Positions 1-9,306 are shown, counted from the first letter of the stretch. The stretch is 62,698 nt of DNA from Mycolicibacterium vaccae NBRC 14118 = CIP 105934 (GCF_001552715.1 NZ_BCRS01000011.1:1-62698); one strand, 5' to 3'. Made by a program: numbers and translations. Notes: a model not told the origin generated them from the sequence alone.

Positions 1-211
1 AACACCGGGTTGCTGCTTTCGCGCACCGTCGGGTCCTTCCTGTCTCTATGTGTCGTCATGCCTCGACCTGTGAGGATCACACGGTCAACGTTCGGGGTTC
101 CCGGACAGTTCCCGGCTGCGATCGTCAAGATCGACCGGTCACCTCCCAGGGCCTTCACAGGAACCTTACCCGGGCTGAGGCCGACCCGGGAGACGATCTA
201 GATTGCTATCC

Positions 212-1252
212 GTGGACGAAAACAAGGATGTCCTAGTAACTGCTGCCGGCGGCCTCGGTCGGATCACGCTCAACCGGCCCAAAGCGATCAATTCACTGAC
301 CCATCCGATGGTGGAGACGATCGCGCGGACGCTGACGGCCTGGGAGACCGACGACGCGGTCGACGCCGTCGTGGTCTCCGGCGCAGGCGACCGCGGGCTG
401 TGCGCGGGTGGCGACGTGGTGGCCATCTACCACGACGCCAAGACCGGGGGCAGCGGATCCCGCCGGTTCTGGCACGACGAGTACCTGCTCAACGCCTACA
501 TCGGCCGCTACCCGAAGCCCTACGTCGCGGTGATGAACGGCATCACGATGGGCGGCGGGGTCGGGATCAGCGCGCACGGCAGCGTCCGCGTGGTCACCGA
601 GACCACGAAGATGGCGATGCCCGAGGTCGGCATCGGGTTCATCCCCGACGTCGGCGGCACCTACATCCTGTCGCGCACACCGGGCCTGCTCGGGGTGCAC
701 GCCGCGCTGACCGGGGCGCCGTTCTCCGGCGCCGACGCCATCGCGATGGGGTTCGCCGACCACTTCGTGCCGCAGGACCGACTGGAGTCGTTCGTCGACG
801 CGATCGAGGCCGACGGCGTCGACGCCGCGGTGGCCGCGTTCGCCCAGGAGCCGCCCGCGAGCGCGTTGCTGGCCCAGCGAGAGTGGATCGACCACTGCTA
901 CGCCCAGGAGACCGTGGCCGATATCGTCGCCGCGCTGCGCGACCACGGCGGCGCCGCGGCCGAGGCGGCGGACCTGATCGCGTCCCGCTCCCCCGTCGCG
1001 GTCTCCGTCACGCTCGAAGCCGTGCGCCGCGCCGCGAAGCTGGACACACTCGAAGACGTGCTGCGCCAGGAGTTCCGGATCTCGTGCGCGTCGCTGCGCT
1101 CGCACGACCTCGTCGAGGGCATCCGCGCACAGCTGATCGACAAGGACCGCAACCCCAAGTGGTCGCCGGCGTCGTTGTCGCAGGTGACCTCGGCTGACGT
1201 CGAGGCATACTTCGCATCCGCCGACCCCGACCTGACATTCGACGAGGAGTAA
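212..1252 (+). CDS. echA9: 3-hydroxyisobutyryl-CoA hydrolase / enoyl-CoA hydratase family protein (EchA9-like)
   Basis: Crotonase-fold enzyme of about 346 residues, the size of the 3-hydroxyisobutyryl-CoA hydrolase branch, which acts in valine degradation, rather than of the 260-residue hydratases. Seen: the substrate-binding stretch [10 protein letters not shown] near the N-terminus, the oxyanion-hole segment GLCAGGDV, the core motif MGGGVGIS and the branch-typical [15 protein letters not shown], which carries the acidic catalytic residues. The GTG at 212 is chosen; a TTG at 203 would add three residues and neither has a strong ribosome site. It lies 2 bp before echA8, so the two are probably one operon, as in M. 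tuberculosis Rv1071c-Rv1070c. Hydrolase versus hydratase cannot be settled by sight; the family context favours hydrolase. Confidence 0.9.
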   Translation: MDENKDVLVTAAGGLGRITLNRPKAINSLTHPMVETIARTLTAWETDDAVDAVVVSGAGDRGLCAGGDVVAIYHDAKTGGSGSRRFWHDEYLLNAYIGRYPKPYVAVMNGITMGGGVGISAHGSVRVVTETTKMAMPEVGIGFIPDVGGTYILSRTPGLLGVHAALTGAPFSGADAIAMGFADHFVPQDRLESFVDAIEADGVDAAVAAFAQEPPASALLAQREWIDHCYAQETVADIVAALRDHGGAAAEAADLIASRSPVAVSVTLEAVRRAAKLDTLEDVLRQEFRISCASLRSHDLVEGIRAQLIDKDRNPKWSPASLSQVTSADVEAYFASADPDLTFDEE

Positions 1253-1254
1253 CC

Positions 1255-2037
1255 ATGGGCTCACCGAACTTCGACACGATCATCGTCGAGCGCGACGACC
1301 GGGTCGCCACCATCACGCTGAACCGGCCGAAGGCGCTCAACGCGCTCAACAGCCAGGTGATGCACGAAGTCACCACCGCCGCAGCCGAACTCGACGCTGA
1401 CCCGGGTGTCGGGGCGATCATCGTCACCGGCAACGAGAAGGCCTTCGCCGCCGGCGCCGACATCAAGGAGATGGCCGGGCTGTCGTTCGCCGACGTCTTC
1501 TCCTCGGACTTCTTCGCCGCGTGGGGCAAGTTCGCCGCGACGCGCACACCGACGATCGCCGCCGTCGCGGGCTACGCGCTGGGCGGGGGCTGCGAGCTGG
1601 CGATGATGTGCGACATCCTGATCGCCGCCGACACGGCGAAGTTCGGCCAGCCCGAGATCAAGCTCGGCGTGCTGCCCGGCATGGGCGGATCGCAGCGGTT
1701 GACCCGCGCGATCGGCAAGGCCAAGGCGATGGACCTGATCCTGACCGGGCGCAACATGGGTGCCGAGGAGGCCGAGCGCGCCGGGCTGGTGTCCCGCGTG
1801 GTGCCGGCCGACACGTTGCTGGAAGAGGCGAGGTCCGTCGCGGGCACGATCGCGGGCATGTCGCTGTCGGCCTCCCGGATGGCAAAGGAGGCCGTCGATC
1901 GCGCGTTCGAGACCACGCTGACCGAGGGCCTGCTCTACGAGCGCAGGCTGTTCCACTCGGCGTTCGCCACCGACGACCAGACCGAGGGTATGAACGCGTT
2001 CACCGAGAAGCGGTCGCCGAACTTCACGCATCGCTAG
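1255..2037 (+). CDS. echA8: enoyl-CoA hydratase EchA8
   Basis: Enoyl-CoA hydratase of 260 residues, the normal length, hydrating trans-2-enoyl-CoA in beta-oxidation in the cytoplasm. Seen: oxyanion-hole segment [10 protein letters not shown], glycine-rich loop [14 protein letters not shown] and the following [18 protein letters not shown], which together carry the two catalytic glutamates of the family. The ATG lies 2 bp after the stop of echA9 and the next gene begins 9 bp downstream, so the three genes look co-transcribed. The order echA9-echA8-Rv1069c homologue matches M. tuberculosis, which supports orthology with Rv1070c. Confidence 0.95.
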   Translation: MGSPNFDTIIVERDDRVATITLNRPKALNALNSQVMHEVTTAAAELDADPGVGAIIVTGNEKAFAAGADIKEMAGLSFADVFSSDFFAAWGKFAATRTPTIAAVAGYALGGGCELAMMCDILIAADTAKFGQPEIKLGVLPGMGGSQRLTRAIGKAKAMDLILTGRNMGAEEAERAGLVSRVVPADTLLEEARSVAGTIAGMSLSASRMAKEAVDRAFETTLTEGLLYERRLFHSAFATDDQTEGMNAFTEKRSPNFTHR

Positions 2038-2046
2038 AGTTCATGC

Positions 2047-3759
2047 GTGACCGATACCGGTGAAGCCCCCGCCGCGGTGACCGGCGAGGCGCCGGCGCGC
2101 GAGGAATCGACCGCGCCTCGACCCGCTTGGTGGGTGCGCCACTACACGTTCACCGGCACCGCGGTCGGTTTCATCTTCGTGTGGTTCTCGCTCACGCCGT
2201 CGCTGCTCCCGCGCGGCCCGCTGTTCCAGGGCCTGGTCAGCGGCGGCGCGGGCGCGATCGGCTACGGCCTCGGGGTCTTCGCGGTGTGGCTGGTGCGGTT
2301 CATGGGGTCCAAGGACAGCAGTCCGCCGGCGCCCCGGCGGGCCTGGGCGGTGCTCGGCGTCATCGCGGTGATCGGGATGGTCGTGATGGTCGTCCAGTTC
2401 CACGACTGGCAGGACGACGTCCGCGATCTGATGGGCGTTCCGCGGCTCACCTTCTGGGATTACCCTCTGGCTGCGGCCCTTTCAGTGGTGACCCTGTTCG
2501 TGCTCGTCGAGATCGGCCAGAAGGTCGGCGTTTTCGCGCGCTTCCTGGACCGTCAGATCAGGCGGGTGGCCCCACCCCGGGTGGCCGCGGTCGTGGTGGT
2601 CGCACTGTTGTTGGCGTTGACGGTGGCGCTGCTCAACGGCGTGGTGGTGCGGGTCGCGATGAGCACGATCAACAAGACGTTCGCCGCGGTCAACGACGAG
2701 ACCGATCCCGACTTCGCCGCGCCCACATCGGATTTGCGCTCCGGCGGACCGCAGTCGCTGGTGAGCTGGGAGTCGCTCGGCCACCAGGGCAGGATCTTCA
2801 TCTCCGGCGGCCCGTCGGTCCAGGACCTCACCGAGTTCAACGGGTCTGCCGCGACCGAACCGATCCGCGCCTACGCCGGACTGAACTCGGCCGAGGGCAT
2901 CAAGGAGACCGCTGCGCTGGCCGCCCGCGAGCTGCAGCGCACCGGCGGCCTGGACCGTGCCGTCGTCGCGGTGGCCACCACCACCGGCACCGGCTGGATC
3001 AACGAGGCCGAAGCCTCTGCGCTGGAGTACATGTACAACGGCGACACCGCGATCGTGTCCATGCAGTATTCGTTCCTGCCCAGTTGGCTGTCGTTCCTGG
3101 TGGACAAGGAGAACGCCCGCCAGGCCGGTCAGGCGCTGTTCGAGGCGGTCGACGAGCTGATCCGCGAGATGCCCGAGGCGCTGCGCCCGAGGCTGGTGGT
3201 GTTCGGTGAGAGCCTCGGTTCGTTCGGCGGGGAGGCCCCGTTCCTGGCGTTGAACAATCTGATCGCGCGCACCGACGGCGCCCTGTTCAGCGGGCCCACG
3301 TTCAACAACACGATCTGGACGGACCTGACCGGCAACCGTGATCCGGGCTCGCCGATGTGGCTGCCGGTGTACGACAAGGGCGCCAACGTCCGCTTCGTCG
3401 CCCAGGCCCGGGACCTGCAGCGGCCCCACGATCCGTGGGAGCAGCCCAGGGTGGTCTATCTGCAGCACGCCTCGGATCCGATCGCGTGGTGGAACACCGA
3501 TCTGCTGTTCACCCGACCGGACTGGCTTCACGAGCCGCGCGGATATGACGTGTCACCGAACATGGAGTGGATCCCGGTGGTGACGTTCCTCCAGGTCAGC
3601 GCCGACATGGCGGTCGCGGTCAACGTCCCCGACGGCCACGGGCACGTCTACGTCCGCGACGTCGCCGACGCGTGGGCGTCGATCCTGTTGCCGCCGGGCT
3701 GGACGCAAGCCAAGACCGAGAAGCTGCGGGGCATGCTCCGCAGCGACGAGAACACCTAG
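2047..3759 (+). CDS. membrane-anchored alpha/beta-hydrolase family protein (Rv1069c-like)
   Basis: About 570 residues. The first third has several hydrophobic segments (around residues 35-60, 68-85, 98-115, 135-155 and 180-205) that should anchor the protein in the membrane. The rest is a soluble alpha/beta-hydrolase-type domain with the nucleophile elbow FGESLGSFGG near residue 390 and a late histidine-rich stretch VPDGHGHVY that may supply the catalytic His. It corresponds in length, architecture and position to M. tuberculosis Rv1069c; substrate unknown. GTG start. Its stop codon overlaps the stop codon of the convergent rhodanese gene. In M. tuberculosis two PE_PGRS genes sit at this spot; here there is no intervening DNA. 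Confidence 0.85.
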   Translation: MTDTGEAPAAVTGEAPAREESTAPRPAWWVRHYTFTGTAVGFIFVWFSLTPSLLPRGPLFQGLVSGGAGAIGYGLGVFAVWLVRFMGSKDSSPPAPRRAWAVLGVIAVIGMVVMVVQFHDWQDDVRDLMGVPRLTFWDYPLAAALSVVTLFVLVEIGQKVGVFARFLDRQIRRVAPPRVAAVVVVALLLALTVALLNGVVVRVAMSTINKTFAAVNDETDPDFAAPTSDLRSGGPQSLVSWESLGHQGRIFISGGPSVQDLTEFNGSAATEPIRAYAGLNSAEGIKETAALAARELQRTGGLDRAVVAVATTTGTGWINEAEASALEYMYNGDTAIVSMQYSFLPSWLSFLVDKENARQAGQALFEAVDELIREMPEALRPRLVVFGESLGSFGGEAPFLALNNLIARTDGALFSGPTFNNTIWTDLTGNRDPGSPMWLPVYDKGANVRFVAQARDLQRPHDPWEQPRVVYLQHASDPIAWWNTDLLFTRPDWLHEPRGYDVSPNMEWIPVVTFLQVSADMAVAVNVPDGHGHVYVRDVADAWASILLPPGWTQAKTEKLRGMLRSDENT

Positions 3760-4124
3760 ACCAGAACACCTTTGAGCGCGTGGTAGCCGCCGATGACGTC
3801 GGTGGCACGGTGCAGGCCGAGTTCCTTGAGCGAGGCCGCGGCCAGGCTGGAGGTGTAGCCCTCAGAACACAGCACCACCCACTCGACGTCGTCGTCGACC
3901 GCCTGCGGGATCCGGGCGTCGCTGGTGGGGTCGCACCGCCACTCCAGCACGTTGCGCTCGATCACCAGGGCTTGGGGCACCTCGCCCTCGGCGGCGCGCT
4001 GCGCGGCCGGTCGGATGTCGACCAGCACCGCGCCCCGGGCCAGTGCCGCGGGCACTTCCTCGGCCGGTAGCCGGGTCAGCGTGGCCCGCGCGTCGGCGAG
4101 TACGGCGTCGATCCTGCTGCCCAT
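3756..4124 (-). CDS. rhodanese-like domain protein (Rv1066-like)
   Basis: Single rhodanese domain protein of 122 residues, presumably a sulfurtransferase. Seen: the VLVDIRPAAQR strand and loop typical of rhodaneses, and the active-site loop VVLCSEGYTSS with the cysteine that would carry the persulfide. The reading frame runs further upstream, but the ATG at 4124 is chosen because it overlaps the stop of the cysteine dioxygenase gene (TGATG), indicating translational coupling. Pairing a sulfurtransferase with cysteine dioxygenase makes a small sulfur-metabolism operon. It corresponds to Rv1066 by position and family. Confidence 0.85.
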   Translation of the reverse strand: MGSRIDAVLADARATLTRLPAEEVPAALARGAVLVDIRPAAQRAAEGEVPQALVIERNVLEWRCDPTSDARIPQAVDDDVEWVVLCSEGYTSSLAAASLKELGLHRATDVIGGYHALKGVLV

Positions 4125-4645
4125 CAGTCGCTCTCCGGCTTGTCGGTCAGTTCGGTCCGGTTGCGCCGCAACGTGTTCTGCGCGGTGACTTCGTAGTAGG
4201 ACATCGCGGTCAGCGGCGGCGAGTACGCGTGCACACTCAGCGTAGGTCCCGCGGCCGGGGTGCCGCCGCCGGTCACGGTGTCGCGCGCCCACACCACGTC
4301 GTGCACCCAGCCGAGTGGGAACGCCGCCTGGTCGCCGGCCACCAGTCGGCGGTCACGCAAAGCCTCGCCGTCCCAGCGGGTTTCGGTCAGCGCGCCGGAG
4401 ATCACGGTCAGCGCCCCCAGTGAGCCGCCGTGGTCGTGCAGTTCGGTCGAGCGGTGCGGCACCCAGCTGATCAGCCAGACGTCGAGTTCGTCGGTGCCGT
4501 GCAGGCGGGTGAACCACCGCTCGGCGGTGGGCAGCCCGGCGGCGGGCAGCAGGTGGTCGTAGTCGCCGCCGAGGACGTCGTCGGCGAAGCGGTCGGTGAC
4601 GTGCAGCAGGTCGGCAGGACGCAGGCGGGTGGGAGCCAGGATCAT
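4124..4645 (-). CDS. cysteine dioxygenase family protein (cupin)
   Basis: Cupin of 173 residues that would oxidise cysteine to cysteine sulfinate with a mononuclear iron. Seen: STELHDHGGSLGALTVISG, which supplies two iron-binding histidines, and later SVHAYSPPLTAMSYYE, matching the third histidine and the conserved aromatic region of bacterial cysteine dioxygenases. The start at 4645 is preceded by a GGAG site in CTCTGGAGTGCTCCG; a longer reading frame upstream does not look coding. First gene of the operon with the rhodanese protein, divergent from lpqV. Equivalent in position to Rv1065. Confidence 0.85.
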   Translation of the reverse strand: MILAPTRLRPADLLHVTDRFADDVLGGDYDHLLPAAGLPTAERWFTRLHGTDELDVWLISWVPHRSTELHDHGGSLGALTVISGALTETRWDGEALRDRRLVAGDQAAFPLGWVHDVVWARDTVTGGGTPAAGPTLSVHAYSPPLTAMSYYEVTAQNTLRRNRTELTDKPESD

Positions 4646-4867
4646 CGGAGCACTCCAGAGAAAGACAGACGGACGGATCAGGGGGCAGGCGGCTAGGCCT
4701 GACAACACTCCTGGGTCCGGGTCACGTCGGTCACGGCGGCAAGTCTGGCACAGGCGGTCCGCCCGTCGCCAGCGCGGCGGCTTAACGTCACGGTGAATCT
4801 ATCTATCCGCTGGTCGCGTCGAGCCGATCCCCGATGCCATCGACGGGGTCGTGCATAGATTGGCCAG

Positions 4868-5317
4868 ATGGCCAGGAACTCCCTCCGCACCGCGGGCATT
4901 GCAGGCACCGTCGCGTCGGCTCTCGTGGTCGCCTCCGGATGCGCGTCGGGCACCGAGTCCCCGCCGGAACCGTCCGCCACGTCGTCGGAGACCGCGACGA
5001 CCACGTCCGGGGCATCGCCCGCGCCCCCGGCGCCCGCAGGTGTCGGCGTCTCCCCCGGCGGCGTGACCACCGCGGTCAGTGCGCCCGCCGAATCCACCGA
5101 GGACGACTACTTCCAGGCCTGCCGGGCTGCGCGGACGTGGATGGAACAGCAGGGCGGCGACCCACGATCACAGATCGAGCCGTACCTGGGCACCGTGCAG
5201 CACGCGGAGTCGGTGGGGCCGGGCACGTTCGACAGACGATGGTCGGAACTGACGCCCGGCCAGCAGTCCGCGGTGATCGTCGCGGTCGAGGCGGCCGCCG
5301 ACGCGCTCTGCGGCTGA
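4868..5317 (+). CDS. lpqV: lipoprotein LpqV
   Basis: Small lipoprotein of 149 residues. The N-terminus (MARNSLRTAGIAG and a hydrophobic stretch) ends in the lipobox VASGC, so Cys25 or so should be lipidated. A Ser/Thr/Pro/Ala-rich linker follows to about residue 70, then a compact domain with two cysteines (YFQACRAA near the middle and ALCG at the end) that could form a disulfide. Length, lipobox and place between the rhodanese/dioxygenase pair and a patatin gene match M. tuberculosis LpqV (Rv1064c). Function unknown. Confidence 0.85.
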   Translation: MARNSLRTAGIAGTVASALVVASGCASGTESPPEPSATSSETATTTSGASPAPPAPAGVGVSPGGVTTAVSAPAESTEDDYFQACRAARTWMEQQGGDPRSQIEPYLGTVQHAESVGPGTFDRRWSELTPGQQSAVIVAVEAAADALCG

Positions 5318-5355
5318 CCGCGCGACCGCGGGCGTCGCGGGCGCAGAATGTCTGC

Positions 5356-6342
5356 ATGCGAGTGGCGTTGGTCCTGGGCAGCGGCGGCGCGCGCGGTTAC
5401 GCCCACATCGGTGTCATTCACGAGTTGCGCGCACGCGGGCACGAGGTGGTCGGGATCGCCGGCTCCTCGATGGGCGCGCTGGTCGGCGGACTGGAGGCGG
5501 CCGGCAAGCTCGACGAGTTCGCGGAGTGGGCGAGCGCGCTGACCCAGCGGGCCGTGCTGCGGCTGCTCGATCCGTCCCTCGCCTCGCCGGGTGTGCTGCG
5601 CGCGGAGAAGATCCTCGACGCCGTCCGGGAGATCCTCGGCGACGTCCTCATCGAGGATCTTCCGGTCCCGTTCACCTCGGTGGCCACCGATCTGATCACC
5701 GGGAAGTCGGTGTGGATTCAGCGCGGTGCGGTCGACGGCGCGATCCGCGCCTCGATCGCGATCCCGGGGTTGATCACCCCGCATGTGCTGGACGGCCGCC
5801 TGCTCGCCGACGGCGGCATTCTCGATCCGCTGCCGATGGCGCCGGTGGCTGCGATCCACGCCGACGTGACCATCGCGGTCAGCGTGTCCGGCGACGACCC
5901 GGAGGCCAGTCGCCGCCACCGTGAGTCACGGCCGGCGACCACCGAATGGCTGAACCGGATGTGGCGCAGCTCGTCGTCGTTGCTGGACACCAGGGCGGCC
6001 CGGACGCTGCTGGACACCCCGCCCGGACGTGCGGTGCTGGGGCGGTTCGTCACCGGGGACGACGAGCCCCTGGAGGAGGCCGCGCACGAGACGGTGGACG
6101 GGCAGCTGCCCACCATTCCGAAGCTCGGCAGCTTCGAGGTGATGGACCGGTCGATCGACATCGCCCAGGCCGCGCTGGCCCGGCACACACTGGCGGCGTA
6201 TCCGCCCGATCTGTTGATCGAGCTTCCGCGCACCGTCTGCCGCACCCTGGACTTCCACCGCGCCGCCGAGGTGATCGAGATCGGCCAGGAGTTCGCCGAT
6301 GCCGCGCTACAGACCTTTGAGGCGTCCACCTCCGAGGTGTAG
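5356..6342 (+). CDS. patatin-like phospholipase (Rv1063c-like)
   Basis: Patatin-family lipid acyl hydrolase of 328 residues, no signal peptide, so probably cytoplasmic. Seen: oxyanion-hole motif GSGGARGYAHIGV at the start, nucleophile elbow GSSMGALVGG about 25 residues later, and the second catalytic residue in DGGILDPLP near residue 155, the full Ser/Asp dyad signature. The ATG at 5356 is chosen because the oxyanion motif begins ten residues after it; the open frame extends further upstream through lpqV. It follows lpqV by 38 bp, so the two are probably co-transcribed, and it converges on a second patatin gene, as Rv1063c and Rv1062 do. Confidence 0.92.
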   Translation: MRVALVLGSGGARGYAHIGVIHELRARGHEVVGIAGSSMGALVGGLEAAGKLDEFAEWASALTQRAVLRLLDPSLASPGVLRAEKILDAVREILGDVLIEDLPVPFTSVATDLITGKSVWIQRGAVDGAIRASIAIPGLITPHVLDGRLLADGGILDPLPMAPVAAIHADVTIAVSVSGDDPEASRRHRESRPATTEWLNRMWRSSSSLLDTRAARTLLDTPPGRAVLGRFVTGDDEPLEEAAHETVDGQLPTIPKLGSFEVMDRSIDIAQAALARHTLAAYPPDLLIELPRTVCRTLDFHRAAEVIEIGQEFADAALQTFEASTSEV

Positions 6343-6356
6343 ACGACCGGCCCGGC

Positions 6357-7226
6357 CTACCGCCGGCTCAGGAACTCCGCGACCCGGTGGGCCTCCCGCC
6401 GCCCCTGCTCCCGGCCCGCCCGGGCCGCCGGCTCGCGGCAGGCGGGGTCGAGCGGGTTGGTGCCGAACGCCGCCAGGGAGTCCGCGTCGGCGAACACCGC
6501 CAGCGATGCCCCGGGGAAACCGTCGATCTCCGTGGCGGTGCCCGCTCCCCACGGTGAGGGACTGTCGGCGCCGGAGGGCACCAGAGCGACCGCGGCGCCG
6601 CAGTCGCGGGCGGCGACCATGTTGACCGTGCTGGCCACCCCGCCGTCCATGAACCGCCGGTCGCCGATCGTGACCGGGGGCCAGACGCCGGGCACCGCGC
6701 AGCTCGCGGCGACGGCGTCGACCAGATCGACGCCGGAGTCCGCGTCGAACACCACCAGCTCTCCGGTGGCGATGTCGATCGCGGTCACCCGCAGCGTGCG
6801 GGCCGGCCATGAGTGCTGCGGCAGACGGTGCTCGATCACCGTGCGGCGCACGGGTTCGGCCACCGTGTCGGTCTCGGCGGCGACCGCGCCGATCTTCTGC
6901 AGCTTCTGTTCCTTGGTCGCGTCCGGGATGAGCATCGCGCTCAGGAACAGCTCGGTGATGGTGTCGATGGAGACGCCCGGATGGATCTCGTGGGCTCCGT
7001 ACTCCGGCGACAGTTGACGGTCGAACAGCTCTGCCAGCGCGATCCCGCTGCCGATCTGTGCCGCCACGGTCGAGCCGGCCGAGGTCCCGAGCAGCACGTC
7101 GGCGTCGAGCAGCTGCTGCCCCGTTTCGGGGAGCTCGTCGCTGATTCCGAGCAGCACGCCGGTCTCCCAGGCGATGCCGGCCAGTCCCCCGCCGGCGAGT
7201 ACCAGTGCTCGGTTGGTGTCGGGCAT
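6357..7226 (-). CDS. patatin-like phospholipase (Rv1062-like)
   Basis: Second patatin of 289 residues. Seen: oxyanion loop GGGLAGIAWETGVL after residue 10, nucleophile elbow GTSAGSTVA, and DGG in RRFMDGGVAS as the dyad aspartate. Start at 7226 is preceded by a clear site (GGAAGGAGCGTGGG then ATG); the longer open frame upstream is not used. It converges on the other patatin with 14 bp between stop codons. Upstream, 64 bp away on the same strand, is the amidotransferase gene, giving the pair found as Rv1061-Rv1062. Lipid substrate unknown. Confidence 0.9.
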   Translation of the reverse strand: MPDTNRALVLAGGGLAGIAWETGVLLGISDELPETGQQLLDADVLLGTSAGSTVAAQIGSGIALAELFDRQLSPEYGAHEIHPGVSIDTITELFLSAMLIPDATKEQKLQKIGAVAAETDTVAEPVRRTVIEHRLPQHSWPARTLRVTAIDIATGELVVFDADSGVDLVDAVAASCAVPGVWPPVTIGDRRFMDGGVASTVNMVAARDCGAAVALVPSGADSPSPWGAGTATEIDGFPGASLAVFADADSLAAFGTNPLDPACREPAARAGREQGRREAHRVAEFLSRR

Positions 7227-7290
7227 CCCACGCTCCTTCCCGGCGGGGCCGGAAAGGGAGCCGCCGTCGCGGTCATCGTAGTGATCGCGA

Positions 7291-8151
7291 TCAGCGCAGC
7301 GCCTGACCGGCTGCTGCCGCGGGGGCCAGGCCGCTGAGCGAGAGCCGGTGCCGGGGCGGCGGTATGGCGCCGGGGGTCGAGGTGATGTCGAGGTCGGGCC
7401 CGACGTGGACCAGCTCGCCGTCGCCCAGCAGCCGCCAGGCCGGGTCGTCGTCCATCCGTTCGGTCGCGAACACGACCGACGGCGCGGTGTCGAGGTGGGC
7501 TGCCCGCGCATGGATCCTGTTGGTGCGCAGCTCAAATCGCGCATGCGCGGCCGGTCGGCGCCGATCCAGCACGAACAGGTCGTGGGTGTCGGGGTAACGC
7601 AGCGCCCACATGTCGGTGGCCGTGCACACCAGCAGGTTCACCGCGCAGATCGGGACGTTGGCGGCCAGCCAGTCCATCGCGTCGACGATTCCGGCGCCGA
7701 CATCGCCGTTCCGGGACCGGGTGGCCGCCGTGATGAGCGCGAACACCCGTTCCGAATCGGTCTGGCCGGTCACCAGATCGGTGACGCCGAGTTCGGCCAG
7801 CCGCGCATCGAGGGTGTCCAGGCCCTCCACCACGCCGTTGTGCGCGCACAGCCGGCCGTCCTGCAGGAACGGGTGGGTGTTGGTCATGTCCGGCGCGCCG
7901 GTGGTCGCGTAACGCACGTGCGCGATGAACGTCGTACCGGTGAGATGCCGCGCGGCACGGGCGAATTCGGTGTCCTCCCACGCGGCGAGCGGCTGCTTCT
8001 CGACGACCGGCGCGCCAGAGGCGTCGAAGGCGCCCAGGCCGGTGCCGTCCGGATTCTGGTGGCTCTGCCGGGCCAGGCTGTCGGGCGCGTCCAGCAGCCA
8101 GAACGTCGCGGTCACCGCAGTTCCCGCGTGTAGGCCGAACAGCCGGCACAT
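7291..8151 (-). CDS. class II glutamine amidotransferase-domain protein (Rv1061-like)
   Basis: Ntn-hydrolase fold protein of 286 residues. It begins MCRLFG, so removal of Met exposes Cys as the catalytic nucleophile, as in class II glutamine amidotransferases. Further family marks: HQNPDGTGLGAF, FIAHVRYATTG and THPFLQDGRLCAHNGVVEG. No synthetase domain is attached, so it either works with an unidentified partner or is an amidohydrolase. It resembles EgtC in domain type, but no other ergothioneine genes are nearby and the position matches Rv1061. Same strand as the Rv1062-like patatin. Confidence 0.85.
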   Translation of the reverse strand: MCRLFGLHAGTAVTATFWLLDAPDSLARQSHQNPDGTGLGAFDASGAPVVEKQPLAAWEDTEFARAARHLTGTTFIAHVRYATTGAPDMTNTHPFLQDGRLCAHNGVVEGLDTLDARLAELGVTDLVTGQTDSERVFALITAATRSRNGDVGAGIVDAMDWLAANVPICAVNLLVCTATDMWALRYPDTHDLFVLDRRRPAAHARFELRTNRIHARAAHLDTAPSVVFATERMDDDPAWRLLGDGELVHVGPDLDITSTPGAIPPPRHRLSLSGLAPAAAAGQALR

Positions 8152-8202
8152 CGGGTCAGTGGTCCGCGGTAGAGGCGGGCATACCCGAATGCTAGTCCCG
8201 GG

Positions 8203-9264
8203 TCAGCGGTCGGTGCCGGTCTTTGGCGCTGCCGCTTTGCCGCTGATCAGCGGCAGATCGAGGTACGTGGCGATGCCGGGGGGCGCCGCGCAGACCGCGG
8301 GCACCGAATTGACGCAGTGCGCCGCGGTGCCCACCACGCCGTACTCGGGACCCTCGCCGCCGACCTCGGACTGAAAGCCCTTGACCGACACCGTGAAATC
8401 CGGGTTGCCGCGGACCTCCATCTCGTAGCGCTGCCCCTCGGGCCCGAAAGTCCAGGCCGGGTCCAGGTTCTCCTCCCCCATCAGCCAGTTCACCGTCACC
8501 CGCACCGCGGGTTCGCCGTCGACCAGCGCCTCCCAGTGGAATCGGCGGCCCGCCACCTGACCCGGCTCGATCGTGCCCATCGGGGAAGCGATCGGTGCGG
8601 TGGCCACCGCGATCTCCTGCGTCGCCCGGATCTTCGGGTCGGCCGCGAAGCCCAGCTGGTCGACACACATGCGGACCGCCTGGATGAACCCGGTGTCGAG
8701 CAGCTTCTGCATCGGCCCGGTCAGCGCCTTGTCGGGGGTGTCCCCGAAACCCATCACGTGCCGGAGCACGTCGGGCGCCTCGTAGGTGCGCAGGTCCGAG
8801 AACTCCTCGGCGCGCAGGAATGTCACACCGGTGGACATGGCCGACAGCATCAGCGGGAACTTCTCGCTGATCCCGCCGGGCGCGATCCCGGTGCCGTGCA
8901 GGGTCGCGTTGCCCGCGATCGCGGCCTCCCGCATCGTCGCGCCGCTGCGCGCGCTGGGATAGAGCCAGCCCACCGGGGTGACGACGTTCTTGCCCGACCG
9001 CAGCAGCGCCGCGACCTCGTCGGGGTTGGCCATCAGCGGCGCGTAGATCACCGCGTCGGCCTCCGAGGCCAGGATCTCGTCGATGCTGTCGGTCGCGGTG
9101 ACACCGAGCGGGCCGACCCCGACGATCTCCCCGACGTCACGCCCGGCCTTCTCCGGCGAGTGCACCCAGCAACCCACCAGTTCCAGGTCGGGATGCTCCA
9201 GCACCGCCTTGACCGCAGCGACGCCGACACCGCCGGTGGCCCATTGCACGACCCGCAAAGTCAT
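8203..9264 (-). CDS. dihydrodipicolinate reductase-like NAD(P)-binding protein (Rv1059-like)
   Basis: Protein of 353 residues with a Rossmann N-terminus (VVQWATGGVGVAAVKAVL) and the general plan of the dihydrodipicolinate reductase / 2,4-diaminopentanoate dehydrogenase superfamily. Mycobacteria carry many members, often beside lipid or steroid genes; substrate unknown. Start at 9264 has a strong site (GAGGAG, 6-7 bp before ATG). A 14-bp palindrome matching the KstR consensus lies 29 bp upstream of the start, suggesting control by cholesterol or steroid intermediates. Equivalent in position to Rv1059. Confidence 0.8.
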   Translation of the reverse strand: MTLRVVQWATGGVGVAAVKAVLEHPDLELVGCWVHSPEKAGRDVGEIVGVGPLGVTATDSIDEILASEADAVIYAPLMANPDEVAALLRSGKNVVTPVGWLYPSARSGATMREAAIAGNATLHGTGIAPGGISEKFPLMLSAMSTGVTFLRAEEFSDLRTYEAPDVLRHVMGFGDTPDKALTGPMQKLLDTGFIQAVRMCVDQLGFAADPKIRATQEIAVATAPIASPMGTIEPGQVAGRRFHWEALVDGEPAVRVTVNWLMGEENLDPAWTFGPEGQRYEMEVRGNPDFTVSVKGFQSEVGGEGPEYGVVGTAAHCVNSVPAVCAAPPGIATYLDLPLISGKAAAPKTGTDR

Positions 9265-9292
9265 GTCGTCTCCTCACGGCGGCGCCGCCAAC

Positions 9293-9306
9293 TAGAACAC
9301 GTTCTA
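9293..9306. promoter_or_regulatory. candidate KstR operator
   Basis: TAGAACACGTTCTA fits the published KstR consensus TnnAACnnGTTnnA at every fixed position, with 6-bp arms TAGAAC/GTTCTA. It sits between the divergent reductase gene (29 bp from its start) and the kinase gene (120 bp). Binding is inferred, not shown. Confidence 0.7.

Noticed and set aside
1..202. Short open frames before echA9
   Set aside because: No start context and no recognisable protein; probably promoter of echA9 or of an upstream gene outside the window.
293..1264. Long open frame antisense to echA9, and many other antisense open frames above 250 codons
   Set aside because: Expected in GC-rich DNA opposite real genes; low-complexity Arg/Gly/Val-rich translations, no ribosome sites, no family motifs.
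7291..8151. EgtC of ergothioneine biosynthesis
   Set aside because: Same domain type, but no egtA, B, D or E genes nearby, and the neighbours match the Rv1061 locus.
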